A stretch of 64,000 nucleotides of DNA from positions 3,038,001-3,102,000 of the forward strand of contig OX438744.1 of assembly GCA_949316235.1 (NCBI GenBank). Reading direction: 5' to 3'. The first letter of the stretch is position 1. Each line of letters opens with the position of its first letter. Under the pieces are notes generated by a model that had not been told where the DNA came from, did no database searches, and was given only the letters and a program-made list of their open reading frames with translations. This document shows, in pieces, positions 1 through 10,183 of this stretch. Source of the stretch: Oegoconia quadripuncta. Lineage: Eukaryota > Arthropoda > Insecta > Lepidoptera > Autostichidae. A program made the position numbers and the translations under genes.

Positions 1-471
1 TAATCAAGTCACATTTATCTTGTTCATATTTACTCAAACACACTTCATACATACACTCACAACACATCTTTGTAAGTTAATAAAATACTTGATTATGTAA
101 ATTTCATTGCCTTCACTTTTCATGTTACAATTTATAATGTTTATCTTATCATAATATTATTTAAACGTTTGAAAGCGATAAATCTGTTATTTATTAATGT
201 CTGCGACACAGTCTTTCGACTAATGCAGTTATTATCCCAATTCGTAAAATGAAATTCTAATATTGTCTCTAATAAACTTCCAATAATGTTTATTTCGTCC
301 GCCCTTTTTTTAAAGTATATTCTTGTCAACGTTAAATATTTCACATGACCCGAAAATGTGTTTAACTATAACACAAATTCGACCGCCCCCGTTTCCGTCA
401 TCATTAAAGATTCTACCATTCCGTCATGGTACACATCATGTGAAACGGTCACAAACGTAAATCATGAATGT
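1..471. other. AT-rich sequence, no gene seen
   Basis: I see no recognisable coding motif, repeat family or RNA gene in this stretch. The one longer open frame (141-344, minus) has no family features and AT-driven composition, so I treat it as chance. Confidence 0.5.
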
Positions 472-573
472 TTAACAAAGTTTGTCTACTGACACGACCA
501 TGGGTTCGTCGACACGAGGCAAATCCTTGGTGGCGGCCAATCTACGGGTCATATCGGGGCACACAGCCATCAT
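472..573 (-). other. short open frame of 33 codons, unidentified
   Basis: A minus-strand frame starts with two consecutive ATG codons at 573 and ends at TAA (472-474). It is more GC-rich than its surroundings and has a mixed, protein-like composition, with the pieces CPDMTRR, LAATKDLP and DEPMVVS. I do not recognise the family. It could be a terminal exon of a host gene, a LINE fragment, or chance. There is no clear splice acceptor immediately upstream. Confidence that it is coding is low. Confidence 0.2.
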
Positions 574-788
574 ATACTGGTAATTTGGGTTGGTGTAATA
601 TTCTACCTATTGTAAGTGAAAAGTTGTACAAATAATAAATACACCAATGACGTGACGGTAAACAAAGATAACCAGACGACATACGGGACTGTGATAAACA
701 TCAAGACTATTATAATACACGAAACTATAGAAAATATAGCTTTCTGCAAAAGCCCTTTGACATGTGATGGGGTCAACTAGTTTACTAA

Positions 789-941
789 GGCTAGGGTAAT
801 ATTTCAGAATATTGCTCAAGCGTAGATCTGCGCTTGAGCAAGGTTAGAAATAGATGCCGCTATACAAATTACATAAAGCTGTCGTTTATAACTGTCCTGA
901 AGCGGAGATCTCTGATTGAGTAACATTCCTTAATACGGGCC
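789..941. mobile_element. MITE of the GGCCCGTATT family, copy 1
   Basis: An element of about 150 bp. Its arms read inward as attgctcaagcgtagatc at the left and gagatctctgattgagtaa at the right, which are inverted complements. The outer right end reads aatacgggcc. The same layout and sequence recur at 47415-47564 and, more diverged, at 19178-19316. No coding capacity. The left outer end is degenerate here. Confidence 0.65.
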
Positions 942-1168
942 AAAGAATGTAAAATGTTGACGCAGACCAGAAGTCACCATGGCGCGAAAAGGAGATTTTC
1001 AAAGGTGATTTCTGCAGTTTGCCCTTTGACATCTTGGTGGGGTTAAATTGTTGACCCAGGTCCATCTGAATTGACCGGAAGTCTCCAAGTTGCGAAAGTG
1101 AGATTTTCAATGGTAATTTTTGCAAACCTTTTGGGCTTTGATGGGGTTAACTTGTGATTACGATACAA

Positions 1169-1240
1169 AAGAAGTAGGTAATTTAGATTACCTACTTCTT
1201 ACCTTAACATTTTACTCCATATTAGTATGGAGTAAAATGT
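1169..1240. repeat. two adjacent perfect hairpins with identical TTAG loops
   Basis: The first hairpin has a 14-bp perfect stem (1169-1182 with 1187-1200) and loop TTAG. The second has a 15-bp perfect stem (1207-1221 with 1226-1240) and also loop TTAG. Six bases separate them. The right arm of the second is the leader of the next unit of the surrounding array, so its left arm is an inverted copy of that leader. Confidence 0.9.
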
Positions 1241-1469
1241 TGACCCAGGTCCATCTGAATTGACCGGAAGTCTCCATGTTGCGAAATTGAGATTTTCAAA
1301 GGTTAATTTCTGTAAACCCTTTGACATCTGATGGGATCGACACAAAACAATTAATCTAATGTACTTGAGAGCAAAATGTTGACCCGGGTTAAACTGAATG
1401 GTGATTTCTGCTAATTCTTTGACAACTGATTGAGCTAAGGTGTGATAACGTCTTAAAACAAGTAAGAAG

Positions 1470-1550
1470 AAAGAAAGAAAAAGTATTTATTGCCAAGAAA
1501 TACAGAAAATTTCGTAGGTATAACATTTTGCATAGAAATCTAAAAGCGTA
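1470..1550 (-). mobile_element. LINE 3'-tail fragment (minus), pair of 52480-52580
   Basis: The stretch from aaagtatttattgccaagaaa to taacattttgcatag is the reverse complement of 52492-52560. It reads as the 3' end of a retroposon on the minus strand, with an A-rich run at its end. Only the untranslated tail is present. Confidence 0.5.
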
Positions 1551-1681
1551 AAATAGCAATGTAATGCACTGACCCAGGTCCCTGCATGCCCGTAAAAGTA
1601 GAATTTCAAAGGTAATTAATCTAAATGCAATAAGTAATACCATTACCGTTTAGCACATCCATAATAATACAGCATACAACA

Positions 1682-2047
1682 GGGGAGTGTTCTGAAGAAC
1701 TGTTCGAGCTAATACCCGCTGCTCAATTTAACCGATACACTTCTCGCCGAAAATTAAATTTCCATCCACATCACCTGGATGAATGGAAGTCTACCACCGT
1801 ACGTTTCTCAAGAAACTTCTTACCACGTACGACCACCCTGTGGAACGGACTTCCGGCAGCGGTGTTCCCGAACGAGTACGACATTGGAACCTTCAAGAAA
1901 CGAGCCTACACCTTCCTCAAAGGCCGGCAACGCATCTGTGACACTTTTGGTGTTGCGGGTGTCTATGGGCGGCGGTGATTACTTTCCATCAGGTGACCCG
2001 CATGCTCGTTTGCCGCTCTCTCATATAAAAAAAAAAAAAAAAAAAAA
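1682..2047 (+). mobile_element. LINE J1 3' end with poly(A), copy 1 (RT C-terminal tail)
   Basis: A 5'-truncated non-LTR retrotransposon. The plus-strand translation (partly out of phase because of small indels) contains [31 protein letters not shown] and [18 protein letters not shown], the usual C-terminal tail after the reverse transcriptase of Jockey/CR1-type insect LINEs. It ends in ccatcaggtgacccgcatgc and a poly(A) run of about 20 at 2027-2047. The copy at 16927-17257 is nearly identical, so both are relatively young. No endonuclease or RT core is present. Confidence 0.85.
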
Positions 2048-2373
2048 GCATGTACTTGTATAGTACATACGATTAAATGGGTGTTGTAAAACCATTAGCA
2101 CTGTTAAATCTTACCAAGCTGGGTCGTTGGCACCTACACTACAATCTACAACTCTTGTGAATCGAAAACGTTATTGATTAAATATTAAATGCATTATTTT
2201 CATTCATACTCCCTCTTTCCTCCTAATCTAATCTCAATATATAAGGTCAAAGACAAGTTCGATGATCTCAAGATGCAATCAAACAACACTAAACGAGAAA
2301 ACATACATGCACCAAGAATGGCGATGTTTTTTTTATAATTCAAAAAGAGGTAAAAATCAATCAATAATTTCTA

Positions 2374-2676
2374 TTTTATCTACAACGGGTCAGCTCTTGA
2401 CCTCAATCACACCTGATGTTGATGTGGAGATAAGGCCGAAACCCCATCTTATTTGGGGGACTGGCTATCTTATCTCTGACAACCGGAACACAACAATGCT
2501 ATTAACACTGCTGTTTGGCGGCAGATTTAGATAAGATGGTGGTAGCTAGCCAGGCGGACATTTTATATGCCCTACCACCAACCAAACCGAGTACTAAATA
2601 TGTTTGCTGGGGATCGAACCCGCGACCTCCGAAACGTAAACCCAATGTTGTTTACGTTGAGCCACGGAGGCGGTTA
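2374..2676 (-). mobile_element. SINE family A, nearly full-length (minus)
   Basis: On the minus strand it begins with the tRNA-like head (accgcctccgtggctcaa, then box B ggttcgatcccc) and runs through ggtggtagggcat, ccgcctggctagctacc and gataagatagccagtccccc to the tail ending acatcaggtgtgattgaggt. It is at least the second most complete of about a dozen copies here. Apparent open frames across it come from the repeat, not a gene. Confidence 0.85.
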
Positions 2677-3234
2677 AACGATCTACCTAGCAAAAATGGC
2701 TTATTCTTTGCTCCAACGGCACACCTAATTGACATAGCGACATTACCTTCCCCAAGCTTTATGCTGGTGGTAACTAATAATCCTACCTCTCATTCATCCA
2801 CCTGTTCATCCGAGACCGTTGACCTCCGATCACGACCGCGATACAGTTGTGACGTCATACGATTAAAGTTGGGGGCTGTGACTGTGAGTCACCGCGCGGT
2901 GATTTCCTTTTTAAGAACATATCGATATTCGAGATTAGGTTGCGATAGAATGTGAACTTTTTACTTAAGTATCGTTAAGTCATTACTGATGTTTCTTTTA
3001 ATGGAACGTGTATTATAAACTACAGTAAATCTTTATCTATACACGATGAATTCATTTTGGTTGTAATTGGTATAGGTACAGTAGACATTGAAGAAGTATA
3101 CACAGTTTACTTTGAACAATAATTAACCTTTAAAAATCCGATGGATTCTTTTAAATTACTACCTACCTTAAGTGATGTGCAAAAATAATATATTTAAAAG
3201 TTGAGATTGACAGATTGATGAATGATGCTATAAG
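2677..3234. other. no gene or recognised repeat seen
   Basis: Unique-looking sequence between two SINE A copies in opposite orientation. The first 270 bases are moderately GC-rich but show no convincing splice sites or protein family motif. Confidence 0.4.
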
Positions 3235-3526
3235 AACCGCCTCCGTCGCTCAATGTAAACATCATAGGGTTTACGATTCGGCGGTACATGTTTATTACTC
3301 GGTTGGTGGTAGAGCATTTTAAATGTCCGCCTGCTACCTACCAACATGTTATCTAAATCTGCCGCCAAACAGCAATGTTAATAGCATTGTTGTGTTCCGG
3401 TTGTCAGATATAAGATAACCAGTCCCCCAGTGGTTTCAGGGTCAGTACGCTTCCACCTTCGGCCTCATCTTCACTTAACATCAGGTGTGATTGAAGTTAA
3501 CTGCTAACTCGATGTGAATAAAAAAA
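3235..3526 (+). mobile_element. SINE family A, diverged copy (plus)
   Basis: It starts with accgcctccgtcgctcaatg and carries a damaged box B, because the segment between ttcggcggt and acatgtttat is shortened. It then has the family middle and the tail cttaacatcaggtgtgattg followed by an A-rich end. Together with 2374-2676 it makes an inverted SINE pair about 560 bp apart. Confidence 0.8.
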
Positions 3527-4160
3527 GAGAATGAAACAGAATTGATGATCAAACCAATACATGGCTTTTCTTTAAATTAGAGTAAAAAGTAAAACAATTA
3601 GAAATCAAACAACTACACGAACCAAAGAAAGTAAAGCATAACCCAGACAAAGCAGTCGTCCTTGTGTGTCATTATTACGCATGGCATGAAGGTATTAATA
3701 TGTTTTATAAAAGATCCAACCGGATACCCCGCGAAACAGTTATATGACTCCAGGCTCTTTAGCTGGTGACTGGTGGCGCTCGCCGTTGTGACACAACTAT
3801 ATTAACCGACACACCATTAACCGTTTTGAGTGATTCATGGAAACTTGATACGATTTTTATACTAAGCGGTAATTTTGGATTAGGAAATAAAATAATCGAT
3901 ACCCCTACCGCGCTTAGAAGGGATGAGCAATTAACTCCAAAATCCCATCAGTGTAAACTTTATCGGCTGAAGCAAGTCATACGTATAAATATGTATTCAA
4001 AGTAATTGTACACATAATTTAGCTTAGCGTAGAAAGACAGAAAGTATCTTCATTGAACTGTACAAAGATACGCAATTCACACGAGATGTTTTAAACTCTG
4101 CCCTCGTATCATATAAATAATTTGCATTGGATTGCTAATAAAAGCCGTTTAGCATAAATT
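3527..4160. other. no gene or recognised repeat seen
   Basis: AT-rich sequence. A 79-codon frame at 3766-4005 shows no family motif and is likely chance. Confidence 0.4.
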
Positions 4161-4262
4161 TGGTATCACGTAAGCGCCCTAGAAGTAAGGATAAGGGGAT
4201 AAACGTCTAATGGATAGACGTATCGAATTACCATTTTACTTCGAGAGCGCTTACGTGGTAAT
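4161..4262. mobile_element. short hairpin element (about 100 bp)
   Basis: The left end reads ggtatcacgtaagcgccct and the right end gagcgcttacgtggtaat, near-perfect inverted complements extended inward by tagaagtaa and ttacttcga. The centre contains a second small inverted pair (aacgtcta and tagacgt). It has the size and form of a very short MITE or a decayed fold-back. I could not assign it to a superfamily. Confidence 0.6.
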
Positions 4263-4519
4263 AATGCGATCGAACGCAAAAATTTTTACATGATAAGGCT
4301 GCTCAACGCCTCCTCTTCATACCTATTTCTAACATCAAGAATAAAAAAAGCCGTTATTCTGATAAAATTACTAATCGACATCCCCAACAACACTGTTTAA
4401 AGAACACTGGATAAATGAAAACAAAGATTAATATGAACTTGCCCAGTTTAACACGATGTTAGAAATTGGATTAAAAGAAGGCATTGACAAGATCCATATA
4501 AGTTATTATAAAGACTTAC

Positions 4520-4556
4520 CTTTGGTCGCCACTGGGATGGACTGCCGCGTCATGTC
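4520..4556 (-). CDS. candidate micro-exon of 37 bp, possibly kinesin-13 gene
   Basis: Read on the minus strand, an acceptor with branch-like cactaat and the pyrimidine tract gttctgttttcgttttatag precedes the exon, which ends at a consensus donor, AAAG followed by GTAAGT. In phase 0 it encodes DMTRQSIPVATK plus one base. The kinesin-13 exon at 26231-26433 is on the same strand, lies upstream and ends in phase 0, so the two could be joined across a 21.7-kb intron. A second frame is also open, so the reading is not certain. The splice signals are seen directly. Membership in that gene is inference from strand, order and phase. It could also belong to an unrelated gene. Confidence 0.5.
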
Positions 4557-6956
4557 CTATAAAACGAAAACAGAACATTAGTGCTCAATAAAACAACAAG
4601 AGTAAATAAAGTAAGCAAAATAAATACACCCAAAGCCGAGGATATGAAATGAAGGGAAATGTCAATATTTACATAGGAAGCCCATTTACCTAAAGGTAGG
4701 ATGCTACAGAGAAATAATTTCAGAATTAAGGATAAATCAAATTTTAAAGCTGGGGACGAATGCAAATAACAACTTTCATATGTACTATACGCACCTACAA
4801 GCAGCAATAGAAAGGTATACGCTGATGTTGATCAGAAATGGGGCAAATAAAATTTCAAAAGGTTTCGAAGATACTGTCAGTCGGATATTAGGGTCTAAGT
4901 TGGATCACAGATCGAGGGTGTACCTGGACGAAGTACAACATGCGCGTAACTAAATTTACGTTGGAAATTTCCCAAGTTTCATTAGGACATACTACTTTTA
5001 ATGACCATATACCGTCTGTAAACAGGGATCGCGAATTTCAAAACTGCAAATATTGCCTGAATTATTATTTTTTTTTAGATCCCGAAGTAAATGTTACCGC
5101 GAAACTATGAAAGAGGGTTGTTAACTTTGCCAGTGCCTACAAATGTATTGGAATGTTTGGATCCAAGATGAACCTCAGTCGAGGAAGCTCTTTCGTGGTC
5201 TACTTTGTGATGGAAGTCAATCGTTATTGAATACTTTCAAATAGGCAATATTCGCAGTTGAACAAAGTGATCCCCTATTACAGTTCCAGACACTATATTA
5301 GTACATTGTGATGAAAAGTAAGATATATTTTCATCTGATTCGAAGATCGTCTTTAATTTTTATTATCTTTGTATTTTAACCACCTTTACATGACACGTTA
5401 AAAGAAGATAAAGACGTGGAAGCCCAGAACCCTCAACCACCACGTAATGAATAAATCACCATGATTGAATGATACATACATAGACCAATCCAATGAGGTA
5501 AACATATTCCCAAGCACCGAGTGCAAATGCAATATTTTAAATAAAACGGAACAGAAGAACCCGTATAGAGGCTAATGTTTTTAAAACTAGTACCTAGCTT
5601 TCGAAAAACCTTCACGCTATGTATACGGGTCCGTAAGCAGGTAGTAAGTTATACACACAATTGCTCATATTATTAGACACATTTTGCAATGCATACTTTT
5701 CATCTGATTTCATCACGGCATAATATGTCTTCAAAACTGAACGTTCTCTTGCGCTATTCATCACTAATGAGAACTATTGCCGTAATTTTAGAGTCTACGC
5801 ATCATTAACCCTACTGCTCGAGAAAGGTTTGGTGCATGTCATTATACCTTTATAGTCAAACGACCATGAGAAATGAAACAAAATAAATTTATTCTCCTGA
5901 GTTTTGTTCGAAAAAAAAACATACAATAGGCTCAAGGTGGACGTACAATATTGACGTATCCTCAGAACTGACCACGAGTCAAGTACGATTTTTTTATTTT
6001 ATTTTTATTTTATGGCAATCGGTCGTCTATATTACGGTCGACCATTACCGCCAGAGTCCGGTTGTATGGCTAAAACGCCGAATGAGGTTAACAAGTATGA
6101 AGTCTGTGCCAAACTATGGGTCTAGAACCTGTTTGAGCGATCTAAAACAGAAAGGAATACAAACACGAACAAATAGGGACAGCACAGGGACAAATCCCGA
6201 ATAAGATATAATTATCGTGCTTAGGCACGACAGTCGCCAAGAAAACGAATGTCAAATAGACCAAAAATAACAATGTTTTGACCGTCTATAAATATGATAC
6301 GCTTTGCTCTGTTCGTGCTTGCTTACATCCTTCTGGATGACATTGTTCACTTACTTAAGTCATTTACTTGCTACTTCGTCCACTTTTGTCTATTCTACTA
6401 AATTGTCCAAACTACTACCGCTTTTCAAGTACTCTGTAATCCGTCTCACAAAGATTTCGGATCACATTGTGTCGTCCATTTCCTAAATCCTCCACTTTAT
6501 TAAGTCTCGTCCACCCTTCTACATTGTCCACTACCTGTAGTTATCAACTTTCTACTACATCCACCTTAAGATGACTGATTGTGACCGCCTGATAGATAAC
6601 TCCCGCCTCCAAACTCGTATACAACAAGGACTTTGGAAGCTCTCGATAGGTTTATCATTCGAATAAGGAATAATACCACGCAACAAAAACAAAACAATCG
6701 ACAATGACCGCAGCGCGTCAGAATGTCGCCACATGGTTGTACGCTCCGGTCCAATTGCATTGGACGCACTTCAGGTTACTTTAGTAACTTATTAGTAATC
6801 TGTGCTTCAGGCATTTAATTTTTATATAGAAAGGGTGAGCGCTTCTACAATCCTACATCACAAGTTATTCAGTAGGTTATTTCTTATTTTTTAGCATTCT
6901 ATGCTATTCATCATATTATGTGCACAGTTGGACCCAAATTTTTCACGAACTTATTA
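4557..6956. other. 2.4 kb with no gene seen
   Basis: AT-rich sequence without recognisable coding motifs. It holds an ATTTT-rich low-complexity run near 5990-6014 and a pyrimidine-rich stretch at about 6300-6560. It would be intronic if the micro-exon and the 26231-26433 exon belong to one gene. Confidence 0.4.
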
Positions 6957-6979
6957 TCTTTAAATATATAAAGGAAGAA

Positions 6980-7009
6980 ACTGACTGACTGACTGACTGA
7001 CTGACTGAC
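6980..7009. repeat. (GACT)n microsatellite near Helitron 5' end
   Basis: About seven consecutive GACT units follow the first 23 bases of the Helitron. The downstream block (caacgcacaggccaaaccgc and onward) is a leader that I recognise from Lepidopteran Helitrons. Confidence 0.85.
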
Positions 7010-7296
7010 ATATCAACGCACAGGCCAAACCGCTGGGTCTAGAGTTTCCAAATTTGGCACGTAGGTTCCTTACGAGGTCTAGGGGAGCACTAAGAAAGGA
7101 TTTTTCAAAATTCACCCTTTAAGGGGGTGAACAGGGGTGGGAAGTTTTTTATGAAGAAACAGTATAACTTGGACATTTCGACTATTTTCGACTCGAAACT
7201 TCGCAAGAGTACTCCTAGGAACAAATAAGCCAATACGTGTTTTGAGATTTTTCGAAAAACAACCCCCTGGGTTGTGAAATGGGGGTTAAAACCATA

Positions 7297-7890
7297 AAAT
7301 CGATATTGGTGTCGTTATTTAGGTTTTATGGGATGTTGATTATGAAAATGACATTTATTTTAAGTTAACCCTCTAGGGTTGAGATAGGGGTGGGGGTTGA
7401 TACCAAAAAAGTCAATATTGGTGTCATTATTTAGGTTTGTTGGGACGTTGATTACGAAAATGCCATTTGTTTTGAAGCTAACCCCTTGGGGTTAGAGAAT
7501 GAGATAAGGGTGAGTTGAGATTTTTCGAAAAACAGCCCCCTGGGGTGTGAAATGGGGGTTGAAACCATAAAATCGATATTGGTGTCGTTATTTAGGTTTT
7601 TTGGGATGTTGATTATGAAAATGACATTTATTTTAAGCCCACCCTCTAGGGGTGAGATAGGGGCGGGTGATGATACCAAAAAAGTCTATATTGGTGTCGT
7701 TATTTAGGTTTTTTGGGATGTTGATTATGAAAATGACATTTATTTTAAGCCCACCCTCTAGGGGTGAGATAGGGGCGGGGGGTGATACCCAAAAAGTCTA
7801 TATTGGTGTCGTTATTTAGGTTTTTTGGGACGTTGATTACGAAAATGACATTTATTTTGAAGCTAACCCCTTACGGGTTGCGATAGTGGT
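7297..7890. repeat. direct repeats of about 110 bp inside the Helitron
   Basis: The phrase atattggtgtcgttatttag recurs at about 7302, 7414 (as gtcatt), 7578, 7690 and 7802. Each is followed by gggatgttgattatgaaaat and a G-rich block such as ccctctaggggtgagatagg. Spacing is roughly 105-165 bp. No protein is encoded. Confidence 0.85.
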
Positions 7891-7914
7891 AGGGGTTGAA
7901 ATCACAAATTCAAA

Positions 7915-8190
7915 TTGGTGTTGAAGTCGAAGAGTCAATGTCGAAGATTCAAATTCGAAATTCAAAGTCGAAGGCTCAAAGTCGAAGGCTCAAATTCGAA
8001 GGCTCAAAGTCGAAGGCTCAAAGTCGAAGGCTCAAAGTCGAAGGCTCAAAGTCGAAGGCTCAAAGTCGAAGGTTCAAAGTCGAAGACTCAAAGTCGAAAC
8101 CTCAAAGTCGAAGGCTCAAAGACGAAGGCTCAAAGACGAAGGCTCAAAGTCGAAGGCTCAAAGTCGAAGACTCAAAGTCGAAAAGTAAAA
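7915..8190 (+). repeat. 14-bp minisatellite, unit about ggctcaaagtcgaa
   Basis: About 18 to 20 imperfect copies. Because 14 is not a multiple of 3, three units make one 14-residue period, which gives the Lys/Ser/Arg-rich reading in all forward frames. It joins a 12-bp array with a related sequence (agtcaaag), so one may have seeded the other. Confidence 0.9.
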
Positions 8191-8197
8191 TTCATAG

Positions 8198-8723
8198 TCA
8201 AAGTCATGTCAAAGTCATAGTCAAAGTCATAGTCAAAGTCAATGTCAAAGTCATAGTCATAGTCAAAGTCATAGTCAAAGTCATAGTCAAAGTCATAGTC
8301 AAAGTCATAGTGAAAGTCATAGTCAAAGTCATAGTCATAGTCAAAGTCATAGTCAAAGTCAAAGTCATAGTCAAAGTCATAGTCAAAGTCATAGTCAAAG
8401 TCAAAGTCAAAGTCAAAGTCATAGTCAAAGTCATAGTCAAAGTCATAGTCAAAGTCATAGTCAAAGTCATAGTCATAGTCATAGTCAAAGTCATAGTCAA
8501 AGTCATAGTCAAAGTCATAGTCAAAGTCATAGTCAAAGTCATAGTCAAAGTCATAGTCAAAGTCATAGTCAAAGTCATAGTCAAAGTCATAGTCAAAGTC
8601 ATAGTCAAAGTCATAGTCAAAGTTATAGTCAAAGTCATAGTCAAAGTCATAGTCAAAGTCATAGTCAAAGTCATAGTCAAAGTCATAGTCAAAGTCAAAG
8701 TCATAGTCAAAGTCATAGTCAAA
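8198..8723 (+). repeat. 12-bp minisatellite, unit tcatagtcaaag
   Basis: Around 44 copies, mostly exact, with some half-units (caaagt doublets). The plus frame reads as a Val/Ile/Lys repeat and the minus strand as a Thr/Met/Leu repeat. Both are artefacts of the array. The array abuts the helicase GKT codons at 8724 with no spacer and in the same frame. Confidence 0.95.
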
Positions 8724-9982
8724 GGCAAAACATACCTATTAAATTTGATTTTGGGAAAAATAAGGGTCACACGTGATATTGCATTAGCTGTGGCTTCTTC
8801 AGGAATTGCCGCAATACTTTTGCAAGGCGGTCGCACCGCGCACTCTGCCCTAAAGTTGCCACTTAACTTAACAAATGTAGAAACTCCATTATGTAATATT
8901 TCAAAACAGAGCAAATTTGCAGAAGTATTAAGAAAAACTAAAATTATTGTCTGGGATGAAAGTACTATGGCCCATAAAAAAGGTATAGAAGCTTTGAATA
9001 GATCGCTGCAAGACATACGGAGCAATAAAAGATTGATGGGTGGTTTGACTGTATTGCTGGCGGGAGACTTTCGTCAAACTCTACCAGTAGTTCCAAGGGG
9101 AACACGTGCCGATGAGATAAAAGCGTGTCATCATTGTGGTCCTCGGTCAAAATATTAAAATTATCAAAAAATATGAGAGTCCACCTTGGAGGTAATGTTT
9201 CCGCCGGCCAATTTTCAGACCTTTTGCTAAAACTGGGTAACGGTGATTACCCCGAAAAAGATGGCATGATATCTGTCCCTGCCGGTCTGTGTACTACAGT
9301 AACAACAGTTGAAAACCTGATTTCAAAAATTTATCCAGACATTGCTCTCATTAATGAAAAATCAGTAGAGTGGATATGCGAAAGAGCTATACTGACCCCA
9401 AAGAACGACCAAGCAGCGGTCATCAATGACATATTATTGAACTCTTTTGAAGGACAACAGATTATTCATAGCTCAATAGATACCGTGGTAAACACAGACG
9501 ATGCCGTTAATTATCCCGTAGAATTTTTGAACACTTTGAACCCACCGGGTATGCCGTATCACAGACTTTTACTACGTGTGGGTGCACCTGTTATGTTATT
9601 GAGAAATTTAAAGCCACCCAAACTTTGTAACGGTACTAGGATGCAAGTCAAGGTTTTGCACCGGAACGTAGTAGAGGCCACTATTTTAACAGGACCTGCT
9701 CAGGGAGAAACAGTGTTTGTACCGCGTATTCCATTAATACCAAATGATCTTCCCTTTGAATTCAAAAGGCTTCAGTTTCCACTAAAGGTCTGTTTTGCCA
9801 TGACAATAAATAAGTCGCAGGGGCAAACTCTCAAATTCGCCGGAGTAGACCTACGACAGGACTGTTTCTCTCACGGTCAGTTCTATGTGGCATGCTCCCG
9901 TGTAAGTTCACCTCAAAGTTTGGTTCTATTGCTACCACCTTCAAACATGGCAAAGAATGTTGTTTATAAGGAAGTACTTTAA
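8724..9982 (+). pseudogene. Helitron Pif1-type helicase, C-terminal part, frameshifted
   Basis: Superfamily 1 helicase of Helitrons, which unwinds DNA for rolling-circle transposition. Visible motifs in order: GKTYLL (end of Walker A, 8724), ASSGIAA and GGRTAHS (motif Ia area), IIVWDEST (Walker B, 8943-8966) and LAGDFRQTLPVVPRG (motif III, about 9057-9101). The frame then breaks at about 9119-9130: the first frame stops at 9158 and the second carries on to TAA at 9982. The second frame has LSKNMRVHL, NKSQGQTL (motif V, about 9807) and FYVACSRV (motif VI, about 9883). Everything before the Walker A lysine, including the Rep nuclease, is missing and replaced by the minisatellite. The family identification is firm. 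The copy is broken. Confidence 0.92.
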
Positions 9983-10183
9983 TAAATATAAACCAGAATT
10001 TTTCAGAAAGGTCTTTTAATGGTTCCCTGTCTTAATTCATTTACCTGGCAAAACACCAACATTGTTCCACATACCTGTTATCTGCCCAGGGTCTTTTCCT
10101 GTTTGAGATAAACTCTACATGGTAATTTTTCTGCTGAATGTATTCCCGTGGGAAAGTAATAAAGTGTTGATTCAAGTAGTCTA

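Larger units (their letters stand above)
950..1640. repeat. degenerate tandem array with about 95-bp units
   Basis: A phrase resembling atgttgacccaggtccatct, followed by gaccggaagtctcca, gcgaaa, gagattttcaaaggt and ccctttgacatctgatgggg, recurs from about 957, 1052, 1239, 1378 and 1568 in decayed form. A partial unit is near 738-785. The array is interrupted by the hairpins at 1169-1240 and by a LINE-tail-like piece at 1470-1545. It looks like an old minisatellite rather than coding DNA. Confidence 0.65.

Noticed and set aside
7896..8723. A Lys/Ser/Arg- and Val/Ile/Lys-repeat structural protein
   Set aside because: The reading is produced entirely by 14-bp and 12-bp minisatellites inside a Helitron. 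There is no signal peptide or conserved domain before the helicase.
8204..9025. 273-codon minus-strand frame of Thr/Met/Leu repeats
   Set aside because: It is the reverse reading of the 12-bp minisatellite and the helicase. It has no independent start context or motif.
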